Notes under the pieces: model-generated | Database searches by the model: none | What the model was told of the DNA's origin: nothing | Seen by the model: the letters and a program-made list of their open reading frames with translations, nothing else | Made by a program: the position numbers and the translations under genes | Shown here: positions 52,071 through 61,076 of the stretch, one piece after another | How the letters are laid out: each line of letters opens with the position of its first letter | Position numbering within the stretch: position 1 is the stretch's first letter | NCBI RefSeq assembly: GCF_001637325.1 | Contig: NZ_LRXL01000026.1 | Coordinates: forward strand, 186,001 to 250,000 | Reading direction: 5' to 3' | Length of the DNA: 64,000 nucleotides | DNA from: Cochleicola gelatinilyticus | Lineage (GTDB): Bacteria; Bacteroidota; Bacteroidia; Flavobacteriales; Flavobacteriaceae

Positions 52071-53906
52071 ATGCAACCACAAAGCAACTCACAAAACAGC
52101 TTCCCCCCGCATTTAAAAATAGCTATTAATCTTGAAGATACCCTTAAAAAAAATGTTACTCGATCGGTAGCTTCACCCAACACGTTTGCACATCCTGTTA
52201 TTACAAAAGAAGCCCACAAAGCTACTTTAGACAATTACCGCAAATACGTAGCTGCATACAACGATCAATTAAAGGCAATCAATAAAGATATACGGCACTA
52301 CAATAAAAATGTTGAAAAGTTTATTGAAAAAAACCCGGTAACAGAAAATAAAATTTTGCTCCTAAAATTATTCACTAGCAAATACCATCACTATAAAAAC
52401 AATGCCTACAATAAGGAAGTTGAAAATTTTAACGATACGCATGGTCTATATATAAAAAAGCTGCCTTTTCAAACCGTTAAACCCTTATCGTTACAAGTAT
52501 TTGAAGCGTTTCTTCACGGTTTTACGGTGCAATTACAAGCGCAAGTTAAGATCTTCCGGCAAATAGGCAAAACAACCCCTACTACCCTTCCTAAGATGTC
52601 TATTAATCCTTATGAAATATCTTGCCAACAACGTAAAGGAACGCTTAATTTGGATCTTTGCGGCAAAACCATACGCAACCATAGGGAACGTTTAGAACAG
52701 GCCGGGGTGCTTATTGAAAAAGAGTACAGGGGTACTTCACGCCCTGTTAAATTTGCTATAAACCCTAAAATTTTAGTCGTTTTTGAAGGATATACCCCAA
52801 AAACTCAAAACGCTGAAAATCAATTTATTAATTCTGACGAAAGGAATGTTTTACCGCATACCAAAGTAGATACTAGATCCTTTAAAGATAAATTAGAAAT
52901 TAAAGGGAATGTTAACAAACATTCCCGAGATAAGGAAAATTCTTCGAATTTACTTTCCAATTTAAAATATTACAAGGTCACCCAAACGCAAGAGGGCGAA
53001 AAAAATTCACCGGCGCAAAATTTTAACACCAAACCAGGCGAAAAAATTCCTATTCATCCAAAGGCAGTAGATGCCTTCCGTGCAAAAAAAGCAAACCGGG
53101 CCGCGAAAATTGAAACTAGCGGTGCACTCATTTCAAAAATAGGGGTATCAGCTGCTGCAGTACCCGCAGAAAATACGGTGCATGATCAATTAACAGAAAA
53201 ATGGTTAAACCAAATAGATAACCGTTTCGATCTTGCTGGCAAACTTTCCCAGGGAGTTTATAATTATTACACACCGATTGCAACCGAAGATCTTCGCAAG
53301 ATGGAACGTAGCCCGGGTATTGATTCCGAGGATTTTAGAGAAATAGTCATCCAAGATTTTATACGTAGTGCCGCCCAGCTTAACCGCTACGATCAAGCGG
53401 GTGCCGGAAGTTGGGGCTTAGCTATTAAGCACATCGATAAACAATTTGGGTGCCTTCGATTTACAGGCAAAGTAACTTCAAAATCAGATTGTTATAGCAA
53501 ACTAATGGAATTTCGGTACCGATTGCGCCGTGCGGTTTCTTGGTTTAACAAACGAAATTGGAAAGCGGTACGATATGCCAGCGATTATTTCGATCCGCTG
53601 AATGATCTTCCTTGCGATGTAGCTTGGAAATACACCGAAAAATTTTGGACCAAAGAACTTAAACGCCAGCAAGACAATTCCGCAGCGCGCAAAAAGAAAG
53701 CGTTTCAAGCTGCCGCCAAAAAAGAAGCACTAATCCAGGATAAAAAAGAAAACGAAAAACTAGATCGGGCTATTCGAAAATATTTCAATAAAACGTATTC
53801 CCTGGAACAATTAACCGAGTACGTCACAAAACAGCTTCCGAAGAAACAACAGGACCAACTACCATCACGTATGAACGAACTTAATTTGAAAAACTTAATA
53901 AAATAA
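52071..53906 (+). CDS. Candidate replication protein with winged-helix segment
   Basis: 611 residues, the largest gene of the early module. A winged-helix-like stretch at about 190-250 (ISCQQRKGTLNLDLCGKTIRNHRERLEQAGVLIEKEYRGTSRPVKFAINPKILVV) resembles plasmid/phage replication organisers. It is flanked by long helical regions. The centre (260-350) is low in conserved features. The C-terminus is basic with a coiled coil (RQQDNSAARKKKAFQAAAKKEALIQDKKENEKLDRAI). I see no primase, helicase or HUH motif, so an initiator role is inference. Confidence 0.6.
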   Translation: MQPQSNSQNSFPPHLKIAINLEDTLKKNVTRSVASPNTFAHPVITKEAHKATLDNYRKYVAAYNDQLKAINKDIRHYNKNVEKFIEKNPVTENKILLLKLFTSKYHHYKNNAYNKEVENFNDTHGLYIKKLPFQTVKPLSLQVFEAFLHGFTVQLQAQVKIFRQIGKTTPTTLPKMSINPYEISCQQRKGTLNLDLCGKTIRNHRERLEQAGVLIEKEYRGTSRPVKFAINPKILVVFEGYTPKTQNAENQFINSDERNVLPHTKVDTRSFKDKLEIKGNVNKHSRDKENSSNLLSNLKYYKVTQTQEGEKNSPAQNFNTKPGEKIPIHPKAVDAFRAKKANRAAKIETSGALISKIGVSAAAVPAENTVHDQLTEKWLNQIDNRFDLAGKLSQGVYNYYTPIATEDLRKMERSPGIDSEDFREIVIQDFIRSAAQLNRYDQAGAGSWGLAIKHIDKQFGCLRFTGKVTSKSDCYSKLMEFRYRLRRAVSWFNKRNWKAVRYASDYFDPLNDLPCDVAWKYTEKFWTKELKRQQDNSAARKKKAFQAAAKKEALIQDKKENEKLDRAIRKYFNKTYSLEQLTEYVTKQLPKKQQDQLPSRMNELNLKNLIK

Positions 53907-53908
53907 TT

Positions 53909-54898
53909 ATGAAATTAATAGTACCAATTTCGGGGGGTAAAGATAGCCAGGCTACCCTACTATATTGCATTGAAAAATTTGGGGTTGAAAACATTGAAGC
54001 AGTTTTTTGTGATACAAAATGGGAGCATGAACTTACTTACAATCACTTAAGTTATACAGTCGAAAAAAGTGGTGTAAAATTCAAAGTATTATCAAGTAAT
54101 AAATATGATGGATTTGTTGATTTATGTAAAAAGAAAAAGCGTTTTCCGAGTAGCCAGGTTGGTTTTTGCACTATAGAATTAAAAGTTGTACCGATGATCG
54201 ATTACGTTTTATCGCTGGATGAAAATGTTATGATTTTTCAAGGTATAAGAAGTGACGAAAGTAAAAAACGCGCTCAAATGAATGAAGAATGCAGATACTT
54301 TAAATATTATTTCCAGCCTTATACAAGCAATATGATAGTGTTAGAAGAATTTTTTAAAAAACCACCTATTACAGATAAACAGAAGAAAAAAGAACGCAAA
54401 GCAATAGATCGTTTATTGTTAGGTCACAATGACGAAAAATTTTTCACCTATCGTAAAAAAGATGTTTTTAAGTGGTGTGAAAAATATTCAGATGATATAC
54501 ACAGGCCATTCTTTAATAGTAGCGCAGAGGACGTTATATACTATTGTTTAGATCGAGATTATAAAATTAACCCTCTTTATTTTAGGGGTGCTTCAAGAGT
54601 TGGCTGTTTTCCTTGTAAAAATGCCCGGCATGATGAAATACAATTGATAATCACAGAATTTCCCGATACGATAGAAAAAATTAAAAAAGCTGAATATTAT
54701 GTTGAAGGTACTTTCTTTTCTCCCGATTACATTCCGCAGAGATACCATAGTGGTTTTGATACCAAAAGTGGTAAATCGATTTGTACAATAGGCGATGTAG
54801 TTAAATATATCACCGATAAAAATATTCAATTTAGTCTATTGGAGGAATTTGGATATGAAAGTACAGAATGTAAAAGTGTTTTTAATATATGCGAATAA
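53909..54898 (+). CDS. PP-loop PAPS-reductase-like protein
   Basis: 329 residues. ATP-pyrophosphatase P-loop VPISGGKDSQATLLY (Ser8-Ser13), then FQGIRSDESKKRAQM and a C-terminal SRVGCFPCKNARHDE pair of cysteines. This is the phage-type 'phosphoadenosine phosphosulfate reductase' family, related to DndC. Cellular sulfate reduction is unlikely; DNA or tRNA thio-modification or base modification is more plausible. It looks more AT-rich than its neighbours and has no CAACCGG site, so it may be a later acquisition. Confidence 0.8.
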   Translation: MKLIVPISGGKDSQATLLYCIEKFGVENIEAVFCDTKWEHELTYNHLSYTVEKSGVKFKVLSSNKYDGFVDLCKKKKRFPSSQVGFCTIELKVVPMIDYVLSLDENVMIFQGIRSDESKKRAQMNEECRYFKYYFQPYTSNMIVLEEFFKKPPITDKQKKKERKAIDRLLLGHNDEKFFTYRKKDVFKWCEKYSDDIHRPFFNSSAEDVIYYCLDRDYKINPLYFRGASRVGCFPCKNARHDEIQLIITEFPDTIEKIKKAEYYVEGTFFSPDYIPQRYHSGFDTKSGKSICTIGDVVKYITDKNIQFSLLEEFGYESTECKSVFNICE

Positions 54899-54922
54899 CT
54901 AAATAACTAAATAACTAAATAA
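54892..54922. repeat. Short tandem repeat ATAACTAA x3
   Basis: Three copies of ATAACTAA plus part of a fourth, overlapping the PP-loop gene stop. It creates several stop codons in succession before the next small gene. Confidence 0.8.
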
Positions 54923-54924
54923 AA

Positions 54925-55074
54925 ATGAAAGTAGAACTCAATTACACCCCCGGTTATCCAGGAGCGCAACCGGTAAACAGATCCCACAATTTTAAATGTC
55001 CGAAGGAAGCAAAAAAATTCGTTGTGCGAATGAAACGAATGTATAAGGATTGTAAAATTTTAAGGTCCTCATAA
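54925..55074 (+). CDS. Small basic protein
   Basis: 49 residues (MKVELNYTPGYPGAQPVNRS... ending KDCKILRSS), fairly basic with two Cys. It ends one base before the next ATG, which supports it being real. A CAACCGG site lies within. Function unknown. Confidence 0.5.
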   Translation: MKVELNYTPGYPGAQPVNRSHNFKCPKEAKKFVVRMKRMYKDCKILRSS

Positions 55075-55075
55075 C

Positions 55076-55363
55076 ATGGCACATGCTAACAAATGTGAAT
55101 GTGGAAGTAAAAACAATGGTGTATGCAGTCGATGTAGCCGCCTAAAAATGGTAATTCTTTTACTTCCTGGATGGGATCAGTACAAAGTAGATGGTAACAA
55201 TCCTGTGTGGTACAGTTTCTATAAAGACAATCGCAAAGATGATCTACAAATAATTAAGAAAATGGTAACCCGGTTGCAAAAGAACGCCCTTCGTCACGCA
55301 GTAAGAAAGGTACATTTTTACGAGAGAGGACAATTAATCGCAGATTTAGATTTTACACTATGA
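55076..55363 (+). CDS. Small protein with N-terminal zinc-ribbon-like cysteines
   Basis: 95 residues. Cys pattern CxC-x7-CxxC at residues 7-20 (NKCECGSKNNGVCSRCSRLK) suggests metal binding. The rest is basic (WYSFYKDNRKDDLQIIKKMVTRLQKNALRHAVRKVHFYE). The next gene overlaps its stop codon (ATGA). Confidence 0.6.
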   Translation: MAHANKCECGSKNNGVCSRCSRLKMVILLLPGWDQYKVDGNNPVWYSFYKDNRKDDLQIIKKMVTRLQKNALRHAVRKVHFYERGQLIADLDFTL

Positions 55364-55752
55364 ATACAACAGTTATTAAAATTAAGCTATCGCATTCCCG
55401 GTTGCAATTGCTTCCGGACGTAATGCTAAATTTTTTGGATTTCGAATTAATAGTTTCCGAATCCGTACAAAACAGTCATAAAAAGATATCGGAAGATAAA
55501 CAAATTACAGCATCGATCGCCGCCGAACTTGTACGCCATTTTAACAAGCAGCTAGAAAAAAGATCGCCAGCCGAAACGCATTCTTTTAAATTAGAAGTAC
55601 ACCATGCAATTATATTTCAACGCGCACTATTATATAACATTACTGAAACCAAAGATGATTTTAAACGCAATGCCTACGAAATAATTAAGAATGAATTAAA
55701 TCAAAAGGTAGTAAGTATTTCATCGGTAAGAAATTGGGGGAATGATGCATAA
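55360..55752 (+). CDS. Hypothetical element protein
   Basis: 130 residues, mixed helix, no recognisable motif (SHSRLQLLPDVMLNFLDFELIVSE...). ATGA overlap at the start and a ten-base overlap with the methyltransferase gene at the end show that it belongs to the same tightly packed transcript. Confidence 0.6.
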   Translation: MNTTVIKIKLSHSRLQLLPDVMLNFLDFELIVSESVQNSHKKISEDKQITASIAAELVRHFNKQLEKRSPAETHSFKLEVHHAIIFQRALLYNITETKDDFKRNAYEIIKNELNQKVVSISSVRNWGNDA

Positions 55753-57151
55753 TAAAGATCTAAATTTACTTGAATTATTTAGCGGTGCTGGAGGTTTTCT
55801 TCAAGGTTTTTTAAAAGCCGGTTTCACCTTCAACAATGTGTTTTTCTCTGAAATAGACAAACATGCCATTGCAAACTATAAATATAATTTTAAAAAAGCA
55901 ACCTATGCCGGATCAGTTAAACATATTAGAGGAAACCAATTACCAAGAATTGATATTATCACCTTCGGAAGCCCTTGCCAAGACTTTAGCATTGCTGGAA
56001 ACCGTGCCGGCCTTGACGGCGAAAAATCTAGTCTTATCGGGGAAGCAATTCGGCTCATTTCTGAAAAAAGACCAAGTATTTTTGTGTGGGAAAACGTTAA
56101 AGGGGCATTCAGTAGCAACGAGGGAAGGGATTTTCAAGCAATATTGCGAGAGTTTACCAACCTTGGGGGTTATCGACTTGAATGGCAATTGCTTAACACA
56201 GATTGGGTATTACCCCAAAATAGAGAGCGAATTTACCTTATTGGACATCTTACAGGAGCAAGTTTCCCCGGAGTATTTCCTATCTCAAAAAATGATCGAT
56301 TATTTAGAAACAAGATCCAAAGACAACCACAAGCCGAAAATTGTCAATGCCTAAAGGGAAATGATAATTTAAAAAAGGATGATACGTACATATCAGTGCC
56401 TAAAAAAGCCGGTTGCCTTTCCGGGGGTGGAAATAGTGGTGGGCTGAATTCAGACATGACAACAATTGAAACTGGAGTACTTAGAACATTTTCTAAAGGT
56501 ACAGATTTTAGAAAAATTCAAAGTGATCTTTCTCCTTCCCTTAGTGCGAGAGTACGTAAGGATGGAAATAATCAACCAGTAATAAAAATACAACCGGTCT
56601 TAACAATCGATCGAAAGATCAAAAGGCAAAACGGTCGAAGATTTAAAGAAGCTGGGGAACCTTCATTTACTTTAAACTGCCAGGATCATCATGGTATTAT
56701 GATTACCCAAACAAAGGAACTTGAAAACGGTGATAGTTTAAACTTAAAGGCGCTCAAAAGTAAAACCCGGAGAGGTGAAGTAGGAAAGGGAAAAACCCAC
56801 ACCCTCGACACCGACCCGCAACAAGCTGTATATCAAAATAAACAAATTAGAAGGCTTACGAATATTGAATGGGAACGCTTACAAGGATTCCCGGACGATT
56901 GGACGAAAAAAGGCCTGTTTTTACCAAAATGGATAGAAAACTACCTACGAAAAAGGAAACGATTCACACACCCAGATCTATTTCAAAAAATGTACGAGAG
57001 CGCGCTAATTAAATTTCAAAGTAATCAAGAGAAAGAAATTCCCAATACCCAGCGATATAAATTAATGGGCAATGCAGTTACGACAGATATTGTTGAAATA
57101 GTTGCCTTAAAAATAAAAGATTGTCTAATTCAAATAAATACCCCTTTATGA
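55742..57151 (+). CDS. C5-cytosine DNA methyltransferase
   Basis: 469 residues (the first Met may be replaced by the second). All key C5 motifs are present: I FSGAGGFLQG (13-22), IV GSPCQDFS with catalytic Cys79, VI ENV (117-119), VIII QNRERIYLIG, IX RRLTNIEWERLQGFPDDW and X YKLMGNAVTTDIVE. It is longer than Dcm, with a large variable region (about 190-370) containing the target recognition domain. No cognate restriction enzyme lies next to it, so it most likely protects the element from host restriction. Specificity is unknown. Confidence 0.93.
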   Translation: MMHNKDLNLLELFSGAGGFLQGFLKAGFTFNNVFFSEIDKHAIANYKYNFKKATYAGSVKHIRGNQLPRIDIITFGSPCQDFSIAGNRAGLDGEKSSLIGEAIRLISEKRPSIFVWENVKGAFSSNEGRDFQAILREFTNLGGYRLEWQLLNTDWVLPQNRERIYLIGHLTGASFPGVFPISKNDRLFRNKIQRQPQAENCQCLKGNDNLKKDDTYISVPKKAGCLSGGGNSGGLNSDMTTIETGVLRTFSKGTDFRKIQSDLSPSLSARVRKDGNNQPVIKIQPVLTIDRKIKRQNGRRFKEAGEPSFTLNCQDHHGIMITQTKELENGDSLNLKALKSKTRRGEVGKGKTHTLDTDPQQAVYQNKQIRRLTNIEWERLQGFPDDWTKKGLFLPKWIENYLRKRKRFTHPDLFQKMYESALIKFQSNQEKEIPNTQRYKLMGNAVTTDIVEIVALKIKDCLIQINTPL

Positions 57152-57690
57152 AAACCCATACCCAAACAAGATCCAGCAACCTAAAAAATAAAGGTGCTGC
57201 AGCAAAACAAAAAAAGCAATTTGCCGCCCAGCTATTAAAAGCAAAAGCAAAAAATCGAACAGCACTTACCATACCCTATAAAAAACAAAGTGAACCATCA
57301 AAATTAAAAAAGTGGGCCATACGTAACATGGTTACGCTCAATAAAATTGTGATCCTGGTATTTGCTATTTTCGCAATATTTTCAATTTGGTACAACCCTT
57401 TTTTATTGTTTTTGATTCCGGCAATCGGGATGATTGTATTTTTTAGAAACGATCTTAATTTCCTCTATTGGCTATTAAAAGTTTATGTATTGAAACGTGA
57501 ATTTTATAGCGACCGCCGCCGGTTGTACAAACAAGGCACCTTATTTCACCATTTGAGCAACAAAAAACCCAAGATTTTTAATAAGTCCGGTTGTACGGTA
57601 GTTATATGGCAAAGATCCCTTAGAATACAGTTATCGGTTTTTAATGATCTAGTGGCAAATAAAGAAATTTCAAACAAAGAACATATATAA
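57148..57690 (+). CDS. Hypothetical membrane protein
   Basis: 180 residues from the ATGA overlap with the methyltransferase stop. Basic N-terminus (KNKGAAAKQKKQFAAQLLKAKAKN), then two adjacent hydrophobic segments (about 68-105: KIVILVFAIFAIFSIWYNPFLLFLIPAIGMIVFF). Probably an inner-membrane protein; possibly a virion membrane protein or superinfection factor. Family not recognised. Confidence 0.65.
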   Translation: MKTHTQTRSSNLKNKGAAAKQKKQFAAQLLKAKAKNRTALTIPYKKQSEPSKLKKWAIRNMVTLNKIVILVFAIFAIFSIWYNPFLLFLIPAIGMIVFFRNDLNFLYWLLKVYVLKREFYSDRRRLYKQGTLFHHLSNKKPKIFNKSGCTVVIWQRSLRIQLSVFNDLVANKEISNKEHI

Positions 57691-57691
57691 A

Positions 57692-57955
57692 ATGGAAAAC
57701 CAATCCCCAACCCCGCAGCTTAAAACGGTTCCTAAGATTGCACCCAAATCTAAAATATTTACGATGTACAATCAATTATCTTCGGAACTAGTACGGCAGG
57801 TAATCCGTGCAGCAATTATACACGTTAATAAAAATAGTTCGGTTCAATCTTCCCTTCGAATACGTATATTAAATGAAAAACACATACTGTTTATAGTTAA
57901 TGAATTAGGAACTGCCCCTGGGTATTATAAAATTAATCAAAAAGCCCATGAGTAG
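57692..57955 (+). CDS. Small hypothetical protein
   Basis: 87 residues; LSSELVRQVIRAAIIHVNKNSSVQSSLRIRILNEKHILFIVNELGT. No motif recognised. Overlaps the following 49-residue gene by eight bases. Confidence 0.5.
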   Translation: MENQSPTPQLKTVPKIAPKSKIFTMYNQLSSELVRQVIRAAIIHVNKNSSVQSSLRIRILNEKHILFIVNELGTAPGYYKINQKAHE

Positions 57956-58097
57956 CCTTCTAAACACTAAAAATGAGTTAATCGACATACTTTCTGAAAA
58001 TAAGGAAGGACATACTGTAATTTCAAAAGTGGTAAAAAAAGAACGTTACCGGGATCATCAATACCTTATTGAAATGACTGTTACTAAAATAAAATAA
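57948..58097 (+). CDS. Very small hypothetical protein, last gene of early module
   Basis: 49 residues (MSSLLNTKNELIDILSENKE ... IEMTVTKIK), mixed charge. It begins inside the preceding stop region and ends six bases before a strong terminator, consistent with a true last gene of an operon. Confidence 0.5.
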   Translation: MSSLLNTKNELIDILSENKEGHTVISKVVKKERYRDHQYLIEMTVTKIK

Positions 58098-58102
58098 TAT
58101 AT

Positions 58103-58138
58103 ATCCCGGTTGCATATCTAGTTGCAACCGGGATTTTT
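58103..58138 (+). terminator. Strong terminator made from paired CAACCGG heptamers
   Basis: ATCCCGGTTGC (58103-58113) and GCAACCGGGAT (58124-58134) pair over 11 bp with a ten-base loop, then TTTTT. It closes the early module. Its arms are an inverted pair of the heptamer enriched in the element. Confidence 0.9.
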
Positions 58139-58216
58139 AAAGTTCGCTTTCTTCTCTTAAAGTAGTTTATAACATTTTATTGTTAACTACCCTCAACTGT
58201 ATTCTTTTACAGTAAG

Positions 58217-58233
58217 GTATCGTTAAACGATAC
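58217..58233. promoter_or_regulatory. 17-bp palindrome, candidate operator of the second module
   Basis: GTATCGTT-A-AACGATAC, perfect 8-bp arms, 48 bases before the transglutaminase-like gene and after the terminator. Likely a regulator-binding site for the late/structural genes. Confidence 0.55.
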
Positions 58234-58281
58234 TATTTCCCTTTCGCATATTTACAGCCTAAACGTTCATTAAAATTCTGT

Positions 58282-60036
58282 ATGAGTGCGAAAGGAACTA
58301 TCGATTTAATGTTATACCGACCAATTAAGGATGGTAAAAAATTTAATTCCCTATTTCCTTCAAGTACGTGCAAAGCAACCATATTAAGTAATGGAGATAC
58401 GTATTATTCAATGGATCTAATTAAAGAATACATTGATAAATACCACCAACAAACTAAAAAAGTTGCTTCGGTTCTAAACAAAAGAACGCTACCACAAACC
58501 GTAAAATCTATTTATGATTTTCTGTATTGGAATATTCAGTACAAAGCAGACGGCAGCGATCAGCAATTAAGAAGCCCCGCATGTTCTTGGCACGATCGTA
58601 AAAATGGGATCGACTGTAAAAGTTATTCCATTTTTGCCGGTTGCATACTTCGATCATTGGGAATAAAATTCCTAATTAGAAAGATCAAACAACCGGGGAT
58701 GCTTCCCAATCAGTTCACACATGTATATATCGTAGTACCAAACAACCAGGCAACCGGAGATTTAAACAAAGGCCACCTAGTGATCGATGCAACGAAACGA
58801 ATTAATACTGAACCCGATTATATTGATAAATACGATATACCTATGCAACACATTGGACTTGCCGCAGCTGGATCTACTACAATCAGCCAAAACACAGATT
58901 TTTACGGAAGATCGCAACCGGTTAAAACCGATGTAAAAGAAGCATTCGAAAACTTTCTTTCCTTCTTAAAAGATGTAGGCGTACACCCAAAAATGATTTG
59001 CGCAGCGCGTAATTATGCAACTACTTTTTTTAATCGCGGAATAGATCCCTATTTCAAAATATTAAAAGAAGGATTTCAAATTGAAAAACAAATTTTCCCC
59101 TATACCTACAACCCAAAAAACGAATTACCACGCCCTTTTAAAAGCCCTTTATACTTAGCCAGCCGTAAAGCAAAAGAAGCCCCTACGCGCCAACGTTCGG
59201 GGCTTAACGGCGAAGGTGACCTGGAAGAACAATTGGGGGAAGAAATTACCCAAATTGCTGGAGATCTATTAAAAGGAGATTTTTTCAATAGCACTATTGG
59301 TGCTGTACTTGGTAATGGTTGGGATCTTACGTGCTGGGGTGCTAGTAACAACCCTAAAAAAAGTAAAGAAGAAGTTGCGATCGATGCCCCCGCTTTTTTT
59401 AAAGCATCGGGTCTTACTAATCAAATCACAACACAATCGGTTAATAATTTCATAAAATTAACCACTTTATATATTAAGCATAGAGAATTTGGGAGTACGA
59501 ATAACGATTTAGCTTCCTGTACTCGAAAAGGAAACGTAGCTGGATTAGCCGCTATGAAAGGGTATCGAGATACTATCATGGATGCAGTTACCCGATTGCT
59601 AAACGAAAATAATGGTAGTATATCAAAAATAACCGATACAAATTTATCTAGCTATTCAATTCCGTTGCCTTCGGGGTATCATAATGGTAGTTTATACCCT
59701 CACGGAAGCATAACAGGAGTTTCAATACCGGTGTATAGCGTTGTTTCGCCTGTACCTATTGCCGTTCCCCCTCAAACCGGTGGATTATCAACAGATGTAA
59801 TTAACCAGCCAACAACCGGATCTAATAACCCTGGTACTTCAAACCCACAAAATACAGGCGGGAATACTAATAATGGACCTACAAAGCCGCAAAACCCTAA
59901 ACATCAATTTACTACTGTAGGGGCTAATAGTAAGGTTAATAAAGCATCACTAAATCCTCTTTTAATTGTAGGGTTAATTGCTGGTACTTGGTACTATAAC
60001 AAGAATAAAAAAACCACTCAAAAAAGACTTTCATAA
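58282..60036 (+). CDS. Transglutaminase-like protein with C-terminal membrane anchor
   Basis: 584 residues. The N-terminal ~190 residues form a papain-like/transglutaminase fold: Cys112 in NGIDCKSYSIFAGCILRSLGI, His147 in QFTHVYIVVP and Asp169 in HLVIDATKR. A middle helical domain (about 290-430) is followed by an Asn/Thr/Pro/Gly-rich linker (about 490-545), a single hydrophobic helix (LLIVGLIAGTWYY) and a basic tail. The layout suggests a membrane-anchored peptidase or cross-linker projecting from the membrane. It is the first gene of the second module. Lysis, capsid maturation or host attachment are all possible. Confidence 0.7.
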   Translation: MSAKGTIDLMLYRPIKDGKKFNSLFPSSTCKATILSNGDTYYSMDLIKEYIDKYHQQTKKVASVLNKRTLPQTVKSIYDFLYWNIQYKADGSDQQLRSPACSWHDRKNGIDCKSYSIFAGCILRSLGIKFLIRKIKQPGMLPNQFTHVYIVVPNNQATGDLNKGHLVIDATKRINTEPDYIDKYDIPMQHIGLAAAGSTTISQNTDFYGRSQPVKTDVKEAFENFLSFLKDVGVHPKMICAARNYATTFFNRGIDPYFKILKEGFQIEKQIFPYTYNPKNELPRPFKSPLYLASRKAKEAPTRQRSGLNGEGDLEEQLGEEITQIAGDLLKGDFFNSTIGAVLGNGWDLTCWGASNNPKKSKEEVAIDAPAFFKASGLTNQITTQSVNNFIKLTTLYIKHREFGSTNNDLASCTRKGNVAGLAAMKGYRDTIMDAVTRLLNENNGSISKITDTNLSSYSIPLPSGYHNGSLYPHGSITGVSIPVYSVVSPVPIAVPPQTGGLSTDVINQPTTGSNNPGTSNPQNTGGNTNNGPTKPQNPKHQFTTVGANSKVNKASLNPLLIVGLIAGTWYYNKNKKTTQKRLS

Positions 60037-61010
60037 TGCAAAATCAAGCTACATATAACCAACACGGACTTGGTAAATTTAGTTTTCGAAGTCTATGGAA
60101 AAATATTCGTGAAACTCTTGATAACTTTCTTGTTACGTCAATTATTATGGATTTCATAGACGCTTTTTCTGCTAGAGGTGGTGAAACTCTACCAGAACAC
60201 CTTCAACGAACTTTTAGTATTTGGTTATTAAATGTATTAGAGCCTTTAACATTTTATATTGCTATTAATATACTTGATAAAAATACTCCCGAGATAGTTT
60301 TATCCTCATTAATACCAAAATTTAATGATAAGATAAAAGAGATCTATGCCTTAAAAGCATATTATGAATTTCAGCTTTTAAAAAGTCAGAATGAAAATGA
60401 AAATTTAATGAATCAAGAAAAGGTTTCTACAATTGCTGAATCACTAAGAGTGCTGTTAGGAACCTATGAGGAAATAATTAGATTAAAAAATGCAAATTTA
60501 GAATTGGTAGAGTATCAATTTAACCCGATTTCATATAAAAGAATAGGAACCGATTTTCTTAATTGGAATGGTATTTCGGAAGCAACAGCAACCGGTTACA
60601 AGGTTGTAAGTAAATCAAACAATTCACCAACAGGGGGAACACCGCCCGATATTATAGAAACTAATACTCCTGGATTAAACACAGATATTTTAAACAATAA
60701 CAACAATCAAGGACCGGTTAAAGGTGGATCGGGAACAGGGCCAATAAAAGGCGATATAGAAACTATTCCAAATCCAACCATTTACACCCCGCCTATAGTT
60801 CCTATACAAACAACTACAGGAAATAATACGCCAAAAGTACCAACTCAAACAACAATAGAAACACCGCCAATTAATCCTAATACGGTTGATCCTGGAAATA
60901 CTCCTTCAAATACCCCTACTAACGAGGTAGTTTCAGAAGAAAAAAATAAATCAAAATTATTAAAATTTGGAGCCATAGGAATAGGATTATGGCTACTACT
61001 TAAAAAATAA
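60036..61010 (+). CDS. C-terminally anchored protein with low-complexity linker
   Basis: 324 residues; start overlaps the previous stop by one base. N-terminal ~175 residues are helical (SFRSLWKNIRETLDNFLVTSIIMDFIDAFSARGG...), then an Asn/Thr/Pro/Gly linker (about 190-300, with GPVKGGSGTGPIKGD), then a membrane helix LLKFGAIGIGLWLLLKK at the extreme C-terminus. Same linker-anchor design as its upstream neighbour, so the two may work together at a membrane. Family unknown; AT-richer than most of the element. Confidence 0.65.
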   Translation: MQNQATYNQHGLGKFSFRSLWKNIRETLDNFLVTSIIMDFIDAFSARGGETLPEHLQRTFSIWLLNVLEPLTFYIAINILDKNTPEIVLSSLIPKFNDKIKEIYALKAYYEFQLLKSQNENENLMNQEKVSTIAESLRVLLGTYEEIIRLKNANLELVEYQFNPISYKRIGTDFLNWNGISEATATGYKVVSKSNNSPTGGTPPDIIETNTPGLNTDILNNNNNQGPVKGGSGTGPIKGDIETIPNPTIYTPPIVPIQTTTGNNTPKVPTQTTIETPPINPNTVDPGNTPSNTPTNEVVSEEKNKSKLLKFGAIGIGLWLLLKK

Positions 61011-61076
61011 CTATTGAAGTGCTGGCAGCAGTAACCAATTGCTATAATTATTTATAACCCTTAAATCTTTAAAAAG

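Noticed and set aside
55863-56354. 163-residue reading frame inside the methyltransferase gene
   Set aside because: It lies wholly inside a gene with all C5-methyltransferase motifs, in another frame, and shows no recognisable protein pattern.
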